Positions 1 through 8,659 of a DNA stretch of 64,000 nucleotides are shown one piece after another. The translations under genes were made by a program, and so were the position numbers. This DNA comes from Allobosea sp. BK604 (GTDB lineage: Bacteria > Pseudomonadota > Alphaproteobacteria > Rhizobiales > Beijerinckiaceae). The stretch is from positions 1 to 64,000 of the forward strand of contig NZ_SLZF01000015.1 in the NCBI RefSeq assembly GCF_004341515.1, written 5' to 3'. The notes under the pieces are model-generated. The model was not told the origin of the DNA, searched no databases, and saw only the letters and a list, made by a program, of their open reading frames with translations. The first letter of the stretch is position 1, and each line of letters starts with the position of its first letter.

Positions 1-91
1 ATGCGATGCTGGCCTCCGCCCAGCCAGCATCTTGAATCACAATCCAAAACCCAGGGGAATCCCTCTCGATTCAATCAAACCGGGAAACGCT

Positions 92-208
92 CTAGCGCAT
101 CGGCCCGAAAAGTGCGTCGCGGTTTTCGGAAAAGCCGATGCGGAAAAAGAAGCTAGCGCATCGGCCCGAAAAGTGCGTCGCGGTTTTCGGAAAAGCCGAT
201 GCGGAAAC
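92..208. repeat. Tandem palindromic extragenic repeat (two copies)
   Basis: A unit of about 55 bases occurs at 92-146 and again at 153-207, offset by 61 bases and almost identical. Each unit is itself a hairpin: outer arms GCATCGG and CCGATGC enclose inner arms CCGAAAA and TTTTCGG. The unit lies between the window edge and the end of the leftward SDR gene, so it could act as a 3' transcript-stabilising or terminating structure. Repeats of this kind are common between genes of Hyphomicrobiales. The rest of 1-244 shows no gene. Confidence 0.75.
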
Positions 209-244
209 GAGGAACGAGGGCGGACACGATACTGTCCGCTCTCG

Positions 245-1024
245 CTACGGCATCAGCAGCCCGCCATTGACCTCGATCACCTGCCCGGTGACGTAGCCGC
301 TCATCGCGTCCGAGCACAGCCACTGGAAGGCGCCGACGCATTCATCGGCGGCGCCGATACGGCCGAGCGGGATCTGCTTCTCCAATGCGGCGAGCATTTC
401 GGGCGGGCTGGTCCGGTCCTGCATCGGCGTCGAGAGCACGCCGGGGGAGACGCAATTGACGCGGATACGGTCGGCCGCGACCTCCTTGGCGAGCGCCCGC
501 GAGAAGGTCGCGATGAAGGCCTTGCTGCCGGCATAGAGCGAGGAACCGCCGCCGCCGCCGGTGCGCGCCGCGATCGAGCTCAGATTGATGATGCAGCCTC
601 CGCCGCCCTGCTTGCGGAATTGCGTGACCGCGGCCCGGCAGGCGGCGAAGGTCGAGCGGAAGTTCAGCGCGATATGCTGCTCGAACAGCTCGTCGCTGGT
701 GTCGGCGACGGGCCGGCGCTCGATCAGGTCGCCGGCATTGTTGATCAGCGCGTCGATGCGGCCGAAATGCTGGACGGTCTCGGCGATCAGCCGTTCGACC
801 ACGCCTTTCCGGGAGACATCGCCCTGCAGCAGGACCGCCTCGCCGCCGCCTGCAGTGATGGCATCCCGCACCGCCTCGCCCTCGGCCTTGCCGGAGCGAT
901 AATGCACCGCGACCTTCATGCCGGCGGCCGCCAGCCCCTTTGCCGCCTCGGCGCCGATGCCGCGACTGGAACCGGTGACGAGTACGACCTTGCCGGGCAA
1001 GTCCTGCCCCAACCCTTTCGCCAT
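245..1024 (-). CDS. SDR family NAD(P)-dependent oxidoreductase
   Basis: 259-residue classical short-chain dehydrogenase/reductase. Visible motifs are the cofactor loop TGSSRGIG (17-24), NNAG (95-98), catalytic Ser149/150 and YAGSK (Tyr164, Lys168), so the enzyme should be an active oxidoreductase on alcohol or carbonyl substrates. It ends in the usual V-NGG-type C terminus. It is the last gene of a leftward run starting at the RpiR regulator, three bases downstream of the alpha/beta hydrolase, so it is probably cotranscribed. Substrate cannot be read from sequence; 3-oxoacyl-ACP reductase-like annotation would be generic. Confidence 0.9.
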   Translation of the reverse strand: MAKGLGQDLPGKVVLVTGSSRGIGAEAAKGLAAAGMKVAVHYRSGKAEGEAVRDAITAGGGEAVLLQGDVSRKGVVERLIAETVQHFGRIDALINNAGDLIERRPVADTSDELFEQHIALNFRSTFAACRAAVTQFRKQGGGGCIINLSSIAARTGGGGGSSLYAGSKAFIATFSRALAKEVAADRIRVNCVSPGVLSTPMQDRTSPPEMLAALEKQIPLGRIGAADECVGAFQWLCSDAMSGYVTGQVIEVNGGLLMP

Positions 1025-1027
1025 CGC

Positions 1028-1816
1028 TCAGGCCTCCTGCGACATGCTGGCGAGGCCGGTCAGGATCACCTCCGCCACCTCGTCCGGCGCCTCCACGGGA
1101 AGCGCATGACTGACATTCTCGATCTCGACGAGCCTGGCCCGCCCGCCGATCTCGGCTTTGAGCGAGCGGCCATTCTCGGGCGGCGCGCTGACATCGGCGA
1201 GGCCCTGGACGATCAGCACCTCGGCGGAGCCGGCGGTCCACCAATCCGAGATATCGGTCGCCGCCGCGGCGGCGAGATAGGATTTCATCACCGGCTGCGA
1301 CCAGCCGCTCATCCAGACCGAGATGTCGCGGCCCTTGCCGTACCAGGCCGCCTGCACGGCCTTGGCGCGGATATCCTGGGGCGTATCGACGGCCTGGGCA
1401 AGGCGGATCGCTTCGGCGATCTCCGGCGAGGGCTGGACCTTGCCGGAGCAGCCAAGCAGCACGACGAGCCGCACCAGCTCGGGGTGGTCGGCCGCGACGG
1501 TGCGGGCGATGCGGTTGCCGAAGCCATGGCCGATGAGGACGATCTCCTCGGCCTTGAGACCCTCGATCACGGTCGCGACGTCCTGGGCGAGATCATGCAA
1601 CGTCAGCCCGTCGAGCGGGCCGGAGCTGCCGCCGCTGCCGCGCGGATCGGGCAGGGCGACCTGGTAGCCGGCCTCCACCAGCCGCGCTGCCAGCGGATCG
1701 AGATCCTCCGCGGGTCGGCCAAGGCCGGGCAGCAGGCAGAGCAGGGGACCGCTGCCGGCCAAGCGGACGCGCAGCGCGACATCGCCGCGCGCGAAGTTGC
1801 AGACGCTGTAATGCAT
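1028..1816 (-). CDS. Alpha/beta-fold hydrolase homologue lacking the serine nucleophile
   Basis: 262 residues with the alpha/beta-hydrolase layout: LLPGLG near residue 30 (oxyanion region), DPRGSGGS near 57, a nucleophile elbow at about 95-100, a late acid region (VQGLADVSAP) and a C-terminal VSHALPVEAP histidine. The elbow reads GHGFG instead of G-x-S-x-G: the codon is GGC where AGC (Ser) would be expected. The acid and histidine regions remain. It lies two bases from the binding-protein gene and is cotranscribed with it and the SDR. It may be a non-hydrolytic member of the fold (for example a lyase-, haloperoxidase- or decarboxylase-like protein) or an inactive copy. Confidence 0.85.
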   Translation of the reverse strand: MHYSVCNFARGDVALRVRLAGSGPLLCLLPGLGRPAEDLDPLAARLVEAGYQVALPDPRGSGGSSGPLDGLTLHDLAQDVATVIEGLKAEEIVLIGHGFGNRIARTVAADHPELVRLVVLLGCSGKVQPSPEIAEAIRLAQAVDTPQDIRAKAVQAAWYGKGRDISVWMSGWSQPVMKSYLAAAAATDISDWWTAGSAEVLIVQGLADVSAPPENGRSLKAEIGGRARLVEIENVSHALPVEAPDEVAEVILTGLASMSQEA

Positions 1817-1818
1817 GG

Positions 1819-3414
1819 TCAGGTCTTCTCGATGTTCCAGTAGACGAGCGTATTGGCCTTCACCACGCCGGTGACGTTCTTGCGCCAGAGGAAGGGCTGC
1901 TTGAACTGGCCGAGCGGGATGTAGGGCAGGAACTCCCAGAGCCGGGCATGCATCTTCTCGACCAGGGCCTTCTGCTTCGCCGGGTCGGATTCGCGGATGT
2001 ATTCGAGCCGCATGTCCTCCTCGACCTGGTCGCAGGGCCAGCCGACGAAGTTCTTGCCGTCGCAGGTGGTGATGGTCGAGGGACTGGTCAGCGGGCTCGC
2101 GAGCTGGGCGCCGTTGGCGCTGGTGTGGAAGATGTTCCAGCCGCCCTGGGCCGGCGGATCCTTCTTGGCGCGTCGTGCTGCGGCGGTGCCCCAGTCGGTG
2201 AGCTGGAGGTCGACGTTGAAGCCGACCTTCTTGAGGATATCGACCGTGACCATGCTCATCGCCTGGTAGGCCGGAATATCCGAGCCGCCGATCAGGATGA
2301 CGGGCCGTCCGTCATAGCTGGATTCCTTGAGAAGCTGGCGGGCCTTGTCGAGATCGGGCTTGCGGAAGGCGTCGGAGCCGATCTCGGTGCCGTTCGGGCT
2401 GCCGCAGACCCAGTAGCCGTAGCATTCGCGCCAGTATTTCTTGTCGCCATAGGCGGCCGCCATGTAGTCGGCCTGGTTGACCGCATGCGCCACCGCCTGG
2501 CGCGCCTTCAGATCGTTGAAGGGCGGGTGGAGATGGTTGAAGCGCAGCACCGCATAGGTCTCGATCGGCCAGACCTCGCCGACGACGATGTTGCTGTTGC
2601 TGGCGACCGTCGGGATCAGGTCGAGCGAGGGGCCGTCGAGGAAATCGACCTCGCCATTCTGCAGCGCGCCGAAGGCGATCGCGGCGTCCGGCATGACGTT
2701 GAGCTCGACACGGTCGACCTTCACCACCTTGCCGCCGGCGAAGCCGGAGGCCGGCTCCTTGCGCGGGATGTAGCCCGCGAACTTGTCGTAGACGATCTTC
2801 GAGCCGGCCCGGTACTCGGCCGTGTTGAACTTGAACGGGCCGGAGCCGACGATCTCCTTGATCGGCGTGAACGGGTCGGTCAGCGCCTCCTTCTCGCGCA
2901 TGATGCTGCCGGCGATGCCGTTCGAGCCGCCGAGAAGGAACTCGACATAATTGAACGGCGTCTTGAGCTTGAGCGTGAAGGTGCGATCGTCGACCGCCTC
3001 CATGCCGGCAAGGGCAGCGGCGAAAATCTGGTTCTGCGTGTCGCGGATGAACATCCGCTTCAGCGAGGCGATGACGTCGCGTGTCGTTACCGGCGAGCCG
3101 TCATGGAAGGTCAGGCCTGGCCTGAGCGTGAAAGTGTAGGTCAGCTTGTCATCGGACTTGCTGTAGGTCTCGACCATTTGCGGCCGGGGCACCATGTCGG
3201 CGTCCCAGCTGAACAAGGTGTCGTAGACCATGGCCGCGTGCACCGAGGTGACATTGGCCTGCGACTGGTGCGGGTCGAAGACCAGCGGCTCGGCCTGCGG
3301 CACCACGCGCAGCACCCTGGCCGCGGGCTGAGCCTGGGCGAACGGTGCCGGCAGCCCGCAGGCAGCAGCGAAAGACAGGGCAGTTTGGGTGAATTGCCGG
3401 CGAGATATCATCAC
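1819..3414 (-). CDS. ABC transporter substrate-binding protein, family 5 (DppA/OppA type), Tat-exported
   Basis: 531 residues of the SBP_bac_5 family that binds peptides, nickel complexes or small metabolites in the periplasm. The N terminus has a twin-arginine signal (SRRQFT at 4-9, hydrophobic stretch, cleavage near AQAQPAA about residue 29). Family hallmarks include the LVFDPHQSQANVTS start, the LTYTFTLRPGLTFHDGSPVT segment and FNHLHPPFNDLKARQAVAHAV. No permease or ATPase gene is adjacent, so its membrane partners must lie elsewhere or left of the window. It sits between the RpiR regulator (119 bases upstream) and the hydrolase, suggesting uptake and modification of one substrate. Confidence 0.93.
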   Translation of the reverse strand: MMISRRQFTQTALSFAAACGLPAPFAQAQPAARVLRVVPQAEPLVFDPHQSQANVTSVHAAMVYDTLFSWDADMVPRPQMVETYSKSDDKLTYTFTLRPGLTFHDGSPVTTRDVIASLKRMFIRDTQNQIFAAALAGMEAVDDRTFTLKLKTPFNYVEFLLGGSNGIAGSIMREKEALTDPFTPIKEIVGSGPFKFNTAEYRAGSKIVYDKFAGYIPRKEPASGFAGGKVVKVDRVELNVMPDAAIAFGALQNGEVDFLDGPSLDLIPTVASNSNIVVGEVWPIETYAVLRFNHLHPPFNDLKARQAVAHAVNQADYMAAAYGDKKYWRECYGYWVCGSPNGTEIGSDAFRKPDLDKARQLLKESSYDGRPVILIGGSDIPAYQAMSMVTVDILKKVGFNVDLQLTDWGTAAARRAKKDPPAQGGWNIFHTSANGAQLASPLTSPSTITTCDGKNFVGWPCDQVEEDMRLEYIRESDPAKQKALVEKMHARLWEFLPYIPLGQFKQPFLWRKNVTGVVKANTLVYWNIEKT

Positions 3415-3533
3415 GTCCTCCCACGATCGCGATATCGAGCAATGAGGAGGATACGCCGCCGATGTAATTTAACAACGTTATTTTGCGAGCATATCGCCTG
3501 ATACATGCTCAAAAAAGAAACTAAGCTACATTT

Positions 3534-4418
3534 TCAATCGCCGATCGGCTGTGAGCCGTCATTGCCGTGGAGCCCGCGCAACGTGTCGCGGGCCTTGCGC
3601 AATTTGGCACCCACACGCTCGGCGCGGCGGGCCGCCACCAGGGTGGCAATGCAGTCGAGCATGTAGAGCTGGCCATAGCGACTGCGATTGGGAATCTCGA
3701 AGCGCTGGTCGTCATCGGGGATGTCGAGACCGATCAGGACCGAGCTCGCCTCGGCGAGCGGGCTTATGGCCCGGGTGACGGCGATGACGCTGGCGCCGTT
3801 GCCGCGGGCGAGCCGCGCGGCCTCGAGCAGCGAGGCGGGTCGGCCGGTGACGGAGAAGATCAGCAGCGCATCCTTCGGCCCGCACAGGCTCGCGGCGACC
3901 GGTTGGCGATAGGGATCGACGATCGTCGCGGCGGCGATGTCGAAGCGGTAGAGCCGGTTCTCGGCTTCGGCCGCGACATTGGCCGAGCTGCCGCCGACAC
4001 CCATGCAGAACAGCCGTTGCGCCCTATGGATCGCCTCCGCCGCCTGGTCGAGCGCGGCCGGGTTGCGCTGGGCGAAGCTATAGGCGAGGGCCTGGGCCGT
4101 GGCTTCATAGACCTGTGTGGCGATGGCGGCGGAATCCGCCGCAAGCCCGGCCGGTTCCGACATCACGAACATCCGGCCGGTCGCGAAATCGCGGGTCAGC
4201 CGCAGCTTGAAATCCTTGAAGCCGGAGGCGCCCATGCGGCGCGCGAAGCGCACGATGGTCGGCTCGCTGACCTGCGCCCTCTCGGAGAGGTCGCGGGTGG
4301 TCATGGCCGCGGCCGCGTCGATATCGACGAGAATGGCCTCGGCCACGCGCCGCTCGGCCTTGTTCAGCTCCGGCAGGATCTGGCGCATATGGTCGATGAG
4401 GCTGGCATTCGGCGGCAT
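3534..4418 (-). CDS. MurR/RpiR family transcriptional regulator
   Basis: 294 residues from ATG at 4418. Residues 5-80 form the RpiR helix-turn-helix (AERRVAEAIL, then SEPTIVRFARRMGASGF). Residues 125-260 form a SIS sugar-isomerase-like sensor domain (MGVGGSSANVAAEAENR; FSVTGRPASLLEAARLA). The frame stays open upstream to 4574, but that extension is translation of a palindromic extragenic repeat, so the downstream ATG is chosen. It is the first gene of the leftward cluster and probably controls the binding protein, hydrolase and SDR in response to a phosphorylated or sugar-like ligand; the ligand is unknown. Confidence 0.9.
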   Translation of the reverse strand: MPPNASLIDHMRQILPELNKAERRVAEAILVDIDAAAAMTTRDLSERAQVSEPTIVRFARRMGASGFKDFKLRLTRDFATGRMFVMSEPAGLAADSAAIATQVYEATAQALAYSFAQRNPAALDQAAEAIHRAQRLFCMGVGGSSANVAAEAENRLYRFDIAAATIVDPYRQPVAASLCGPKDALLIFSVTGRPASLLEAARLARGNGASVIAVTRAISPLAEASSVLIGLDIPDDDQRFEIPNRSRYGQLYMLDCIATLVAARRAERVGAKLRKARDTLRGLHGNDGSQPIGD

Positions 4419-4464
4419 GGCGGTGAGCTGTTCCCGAGCGCGATCTGGGTGAAAGCGGGACAAG

Positions 4465-4564
4465 ACCATTTTCGAGCGAAGTGGATACCGGTTCGCATGA
4501 AGAAAATGCGTCAAAACAGATAGATAGAGCATTTTCGCGATTCGGAGAAACGCGGAAATACTCT
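4465..4564. repeat. Palindromic extragenic repeat, long form
   Basis: This stretch contains two known-looking rhizobial extragenic modules: one around CATTTTCGAGCGAAGTGG and, from 4507, a second with GCGTCAAAAC followed by the hairpin GAGCATTTTCGCG and CGCGGAAATACTC around a short loop. The second module recurs at 23039-23096, and its right arm recurs at 22478-22509. It precedes the RpiR gene, so it may lie in that gene's leader. The remainder of 4419-4698 shows no gene. Confidence 0.75.
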
Positions 4565-4698
4565 CCACTGGCACCTATGCACGAGAGCGGCGGGCGAATG
4601 GAAGAACCGGGAGGTTACGTTGAGACGGGCGGGGAGCGCTGGTTGGGCGCTGCCACCGTGAGCCTCGCAACGCCGCCCGTGGTTTCGATCAGGCCCGT

Positions 4699-5727
4699 TT
4701 AGCGAGCGACGGCCGGCGAAGGGCTTTGCTGCACCGGCGCCAAGGCCGGGACGAACATCCGCCCCTTCACGAGCAGCCACAGGGTCATCGCGGCGAGACC
4801 GGCGACAAAGAGCGTCGCGAGAACGAGGAAGATCGGGGCGAGTGTCGCCATCGCGCCGCCATCGCCACGGGCGACAAGGCGGATCGGGGCGGTGGCGATC
4901 GCCGTGGCGCCGAAGCTGAAGGCCCAGAGACCGGGAACCGCACCCGCCTGAGCGATCCAGGGCGCCAGCCTGGCGAGAATGAGCAACTGGAGAATGCCGT
5001 AGCCGATCAGGCCATGGACGAAGACATCCGGCGCGCCGCCGGCGACGGAAAGATAGGCGACCGCGCCGACCGGGGCGGGCGCGAGCTGGATCCCGAGCGT
5101 CGGGCGCAGTGCGGCCGGCTTGGTCGGTCCGGTGAGAAGGCGATGGAGGATCACCGACTCCATGGCGAGCCAGGAGAGCACGCCGGCGCCGAAGGCGAGC
5201 TGGCCCCAATCGGGATAGCCGAGGGCGGAGACGACCGTCGCCGAGACGAAGCTGCCGGCGACGGTCGGCAGGTAGAGCACAGCCGTTGTGGTCCCGTGAT
5301 CGCGCTCGCCGTGCCAGAGCTGGCCGGTTCGCCAGACGCCGAAGCCGAGGGTGAAGGCAAAGCCGAGCACGAAGATCACGAGGGCGCCTGATCGCAAGTA
5401 CGGCACCAGGCCGCCGGCGATCAGCATGGTCGAGACGCCGGCGAGCCCGATGAAACAGCATTGCACGGGGTGGCTGGCCTCGGCGGCCAGCTTCGATGCG
5501 GAAAGCAGCGCCTTGATCGCATAGAGGATGATCAGCGCCAGCCAGACGATGCCGGCGACGAGGTAGATCGCTTCGCCGATCGCGGCGGGGAAGCCCCATG
5601 CCTGCGCAGCGGCCCGCCATGTTCCGCCGAGGCCTGCGAGCCCGAGGACGATGCCGAAATAGGAGGCCGGCGTGTTCTCGGCGATCTCGGCGAGCCAGAA
5701 CCGCTGCGCTTGAACGGTCGTATCCAT
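4699..5727 (-). CDS. tehA: TehA/SLAC1-type tellurite-resistance/dicarboxylate carrier
   Basis: 342-residue polytopic inner-membrane protein of the TDT (TehA, Mae1, SLAC1) family, with about ten hydrophobic helices. Typical features are the N-terminal TPASYFGIVLGLAGLGGTWR helix and the WGQLAFGAGVLSWLAMESV segment. Start ATG at 5727 is supported by GAGG seven bases upstream; the longer open frame to 5898 has no signal. Family members are anion channels or dicarboxylate/sulfite exporters; tellurite resistance in E. coli TehA is a side property. The gene stands alone, facing the isochorismatase-type pseudogene upstream on the same strand. Confidence 0.9.
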   Translation of the reverse strand: MDTTVQAQRFWLAEIAENTPASYFGIVLGLAGLGGTWRAAAQAWGFPAAIGEAIYLVAGIVWLALIILYAIKALLSASKLAAEASHPVQCCFIGLAGVSTMLIAGGLVPYLRSGALVIFVLGFAFTLGFGVWRTGQLWHGERDHGTTTAVLYLPTVAGSFVSATVVSALGYPDWGQLAFGAGVLSWLAMESVILHRLLTGPTKPAALRPTLGIQLAPAPVGAVAYLSVAGGAPDVFVHGLIGYGILQLLILARLAPWIAQAGAVPGLWAFSFGATAIATAPIRLVARGDGGAMATLAPIFLVLATLFVAGLAAMTLWLLVKGRMFVPALAPVQQSPSPAVAR

Positions 5728-5806
5728 GGTTGACCTCGCAAAATGGCGAATGGGAGCCGGAAGGAGCATAGGCTCGACCAGGCTGGCCGAGCCTATGTGT
5801 TTAACG

Positions 5807-6423
5807 CTACTTCTTGAGTGCCGCAGAGATCTGGCCGACCAGTGTGGCCCAGGGCATGTCCAGCGCGCCATACACCGCGCCAGCCTCGGGCCGGCCATTG
5901 TCCTTGAGAATCTCCACCATCAGGGTCGCGTAATCCGAGATGATGACGCCGGCTTGAAGCATGCGCAGCAGGCCCGCCTGGTGCTTGGTCTCGCTGAACG
6001 TGCCGGAAGCGTCGACCGCGACATAGGCGTCGAGACCCCGGGATACGGCTGTCATGGCCGGGAATGCGGCGCAGACCTCCAGCGAGATGCCGGCGAAGAT
6101 CAGCTTCTTGCGGCCGGTGGCCTCGATGGCCTTGGCGACACGGGGGTCGTCATAGGCGTTCACCGTGGAGCGGTCGATGATCTCGATGCCGGGAAGCGCC
6201 TCGACGAGTTCCGGGAAGGTCGGCCCCCACATGCTGTCGCGTGCCGTCGTGGTGACGACGATCGCAGGTTGAGCGCCTTGGCGGCCTTCGCCAGGGCGAC
6301 GACGTTGTGCTTCAGCTCGCCGGTCGAATAGTCCCGCACGCCGGTCATCAGGCCGATCTGGTGGTCGACGAGAACGAGGGCGGCATTGTCGGCGGTCAGC
6401 GGTTCGTAGGTGCGGAAGGTCAT
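5807..6423 (-). pseudogene. Isochorismatase-family hydrolase (YcaC-like), one-base frameshift
   Basis: The N-terminal part (MTFRTYEPLTADNAALVLVD, then HQIGLMTG) starts at ATG 6423 behind AGGAGA, and the C-terminal part (IVVTTTARDSMWGP, ISLEVCAAFPAMTA) continues in another frame. The frames meet near 6261-6268. Adding one C on the coding strand gives LNL-P-IVVTTT and a 205-residue protein, the usual YcaC length, with the catalytic Asp (VLVDHQ) and Cys (EVCAAF). The span of 617 bases is one short of a whole reading frame. It is either a recent pseudogene or a sequencing error in a short C run. It is divergent from pirin. Confidence 0.85.
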
Positions 6424-6514
6424 CGCTTTCTCCTGCAAGTGATCGCGTCTTTGCGATGGGCAAGGAGTTAGCCGCCGGACCTTCGGCCGAGAAGTCGCCA
6501 GATTGTGAACCGAG

Positions 6515-6619
6515 CGTCCAAATGACTGGACGATGACCGAGTCGGGCTGAAACCGAATGATGTCCCCGCGGCGGGACGTCCAAAGCAATCCTTTTTGGGA
6601 TCGTCCAATTCATCGGACG
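6515..6619. promoter_or_regulatory. Divergent control region with repeated CGTCC-N8-GGACG inverted repeats
   Basis: Between the isochorismatase-type gene and pirin two inverted repeats share one design: CGTCC at 6515-6519 with GGACG at 6528-6532, and CGTCC at 6602-6606 with GGACG at 6615-6619, each with an eight-base spacer. A third, GC-rich inverted repeat (GTCCC/GGGAC, 6562-6577) and a CGTCC half-site (6577-6581) lie between. Two matching sites 87 bases apart fit a dimeric repressor or activator acting on both genes; no regulator gene is next to them. Confidence 0.5.
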
Positions 6620-6705
6620 CTAGGTTTCTGACTTGCCGGCTTCTCGGACGGTGGGCCGAGCCATAGCGTGATCTTCAACAGCAATGACTGACCGGAGATC
6701 GAGCA

Positions 6706-7584
6706 ATGCCCATGACAGCGAGGATCGAGACGCAGGAAGGCGGCGTCGGCAGGCTTGGCGATGCCGTTTCGGGCAGGAGCCACACCATCGGCAGCGGCTT
6801 CACAGCCCACCATTTCTCGGAAGAGGCATTTGGCGGAACGATGGATCCGCTGATCATGGTGGACCACTTCGTGATGACTGCGCCGACATTCGATCCCCAT
6901 CTCCATGCGGGGATTTCGGCGGTCACGGCGATGTTCGAGGATTCGACCGGCGATTTCCTCAACCGCGATACGCTTGGCCACGACGTCGCCCTGAAGCCAG
7001 GCGACCTGTACTGGCTCGCGGCCGCATCGGGCGCGGCCCATGAGGAGCGCCCGGCGGAAGGCGCGCGGGTCCATGCGCTGCAGATCTTCGTCAATCTTCC
7101 AGGCCGCCTGAAGACGGAGCCGGCGCGCTCGTTGCACGTCCGCCGCGACGAAGTTCCGATCCTCGAGGGACAGGGGCACCGGGTGCGTGTCCTGCTTGGC
7201 CGCAGCGGGGGCACGGTCGGCACTGAGGGCACGCCGGAAGAGATGACGATGCTCGACGGTTTCCTGGAGCGTGGCGGTGGTTTTGCCCATGAGTTGCCCG
7301 AGGGGCGTCAGGCCTGGCTCTACGCCGTCTCGGGCCGGCTGGTGATCCGCTGCGACGGCGAGGAACGCCGTCTGGAGGCAGGCTTCGCAACGACGGTCCG
7401 CGCGGGTTCGCCGACCTGGGTCGTTCTGAAGGCCGACGAACCGACCCATTTCGTGCTGATGGCCGCGAAGCCGATCCGCGAGTCCTTCGTCAGGCGCGGG
7501 CCGCTGGTGATGTCGACGGTGGCCGATGTCGAACGCACCTTAGCCGGCTACGCCAAGGGCGAGTACGGCCGCATCCCGGCCTGA
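6706..7584 (+). CDS. Pirin family protein
   Basis: 292-residue bicupin of the pirin family. The N-terminal cupin metal ligands are visible as HLH (65 and 67) and HEE (His112, Glu114). Prokaryotic pirins bind iron and include quercetin 2,3-dioxygenases and regulators of central metabolism, so the activity is not predictable. ATG at 6706 follows GGAGATCGAGC. It is divergent from the frameshifted isochorismatase-type gene, a pairing that recurs in proteobacteria, and is followed by an esterase and a GMC oxidoreductase on the same strand. Confidence 0.9.
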   Translation: MPMTARIETQEGGVGRLGDAVSGRSHTIGSGFTAHHFSEEAFGGTMDPLIMVDHFVMTAPTFDPHLHAGISAVTAMFEDSTGDFLNRDTLGHDVALKPGDLYWLAAASGAAHEERPAEGARVHALQIFVNLPGRLKTEPARSLHVRRDEVPILEGQGHRVRVLLGRSGGTVGTEGTPEEMTMLDGFLERGGGFAHELPEGRQAWLYAVSGRLVIRCDGEERRLEAGFATTVRAGSPTWVVLKADEPTHFVLMAAKPIRESFVRRGPLVMSTVADVERTLAGYAKGEYGRIPA

Positions 7585-7689
7585 GGTCCTTCCACTTGAA
7601 TTCGAAATGCCGCGCGGCGGGGTCGCCGCGCGCTGGGGAGAGCTTTGCCGGTCGTCAGCGCGCGCCCGGCTCAACAGCGGAGAATGACG

Positions 7690-8631
7690 ATGACCCATGT
7701 CGCGATTGATCACGCCGACCTGAGCGGCACGACCACCTTCGAGATCTCGCCGGCCGAGCGCGAGCGCGAGAGCGCCTTACGGGAACGCTTCGCCCGCTTC
7801 TGGGAGAATGCGAGCGGCGAGCCGCGGGCGGTCTATGACAGGTTCATATCCGGCAGTCCTCTGACGGATGATGTCACCCTCGATGCCGTCGTCAAGGACG
7901 GCGTGCGCGGCTGGTGGGTGCGGCCGGCACGCACCGAGTCGCGGCGGGCGATCCTCTTCCTCCACGGCGGTGGCTATGTCCTCGGCTCGGCTGAGGCCTA
8001 TCGCGGCTTCGTCAGCCAGATCGTGAGCCGCGTGCGGATTCCGGCGCTGGTCATCGATTATCCGCTGGCGCCGGAGGCCACGCTGCCCGCCGCTCCGAAT
8101 GCGGCCCTGGCGGCATGGCATTGGCTGGCCACCCAGGGTTTCGACAGCATCGCCATCGTTGGGGATTCCGCCGGCGGCGGGCTGACGCTCGTCACGCTCG
8201 CGAACCTTGTCGGGCGAGCCGAAGGACCGTCGCCGGTCGCGGGCGTGGTCTTCTCGCCCTGGGCCGATCTCACGCTGTCCGGCGCGTCGATGACGGACCC
8301 GGCGCTCCAGGATCCGCTGATCGGCCGCGACTACCTGCAGGATTGCGCCGGGAAATATACCGGCTCCCTCAGCCCCTCCGATCCGTTGGCCTCGCCCCTT
8401 CTCGGCGATCTGCGCGGGCTGCCGCCGCTGCTCATCCAGGTCGGCACCGATGAACGCCTCCTCGACGATTCGACGCGCTACGCCGCAACGGCAGCGGAAG
8501 CGGGCGTCCCGGTCCAGCTCGAGATCTGGGAGGGCATGCATCACGTCTTCCAGCTCGACGTCGCGCATCTCGAAAGCAGCCGCAGCGCGCTCGACCGCGC
8601 CGCCCTCTTCCTCCGCCACGCCTTCGCCTGA
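7690..8631 (+). CDS. Alpha/beta hydrolase, hormone-sensitive lipase (family IV) esterase
   Basis: 313 residues from ATG 7690. HGGGYVLGS forms the oxyanion hole typical of the HSL family, GDSAGGG is the nucleophile elbow, DERLLDD supplies the acid and GMHHVFQL the histidine, so the triad is complete. The start is chosen because GCGGAGA ends seven bases before ATG 7690; ATG at 7684 is too close, while a TTG at 7645 behind GGGGAG is a possible longer start. It is 28 bases from the following GMC oxidoreductase and probably shares its transcript. Likely a carboxylesterase on short acyl esters. Confidence 0.9.
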   Translation: MTHVAIDHADLSGTTTFEISPAERERESALRERFARFWENASGEPRAVYDRFISGSPLTDDVTLDAVVKDGVRGWWVRPARTESRRAILFLHGGGYVLGSAEAYRGFVSQIVSRVRIPALVIDYPLAPEATLPAAPNAALAAWHWLATQGFDSIAIVGDSAGGGLTLVTLANLVGRAEGPSPVAGVVFSPWADLTLSGASMTDPALQDPLIGRDYLQDCAGKYTGSLSPSDPLASPLLGDLRGLPPLLIQVGTDERLLDDSTRYAATAAEAGVPVQLEIWEGMHHVFQLDVAHLESSRSALDRAALFLRHAFA

Positions 8632-8659
8632 TCACACCGTACCAGCGGGAGAAACAACC

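Noticed and set aside
32..1843. Long plus-strand open frame of 603 codons
   Set aside because: It lies antisense to the SDR and alpha/beta hydrolase genes, has low-complexity Arg/Gly/Ala-rich translation and no domain; a shadow of GC-rich coding sequence.
4419..4574. N-terminal extension of the RpiR regulator
   Set aside because: The extra 52 codons translate an extragenic repeat; the family start aligns with ATG 4418.
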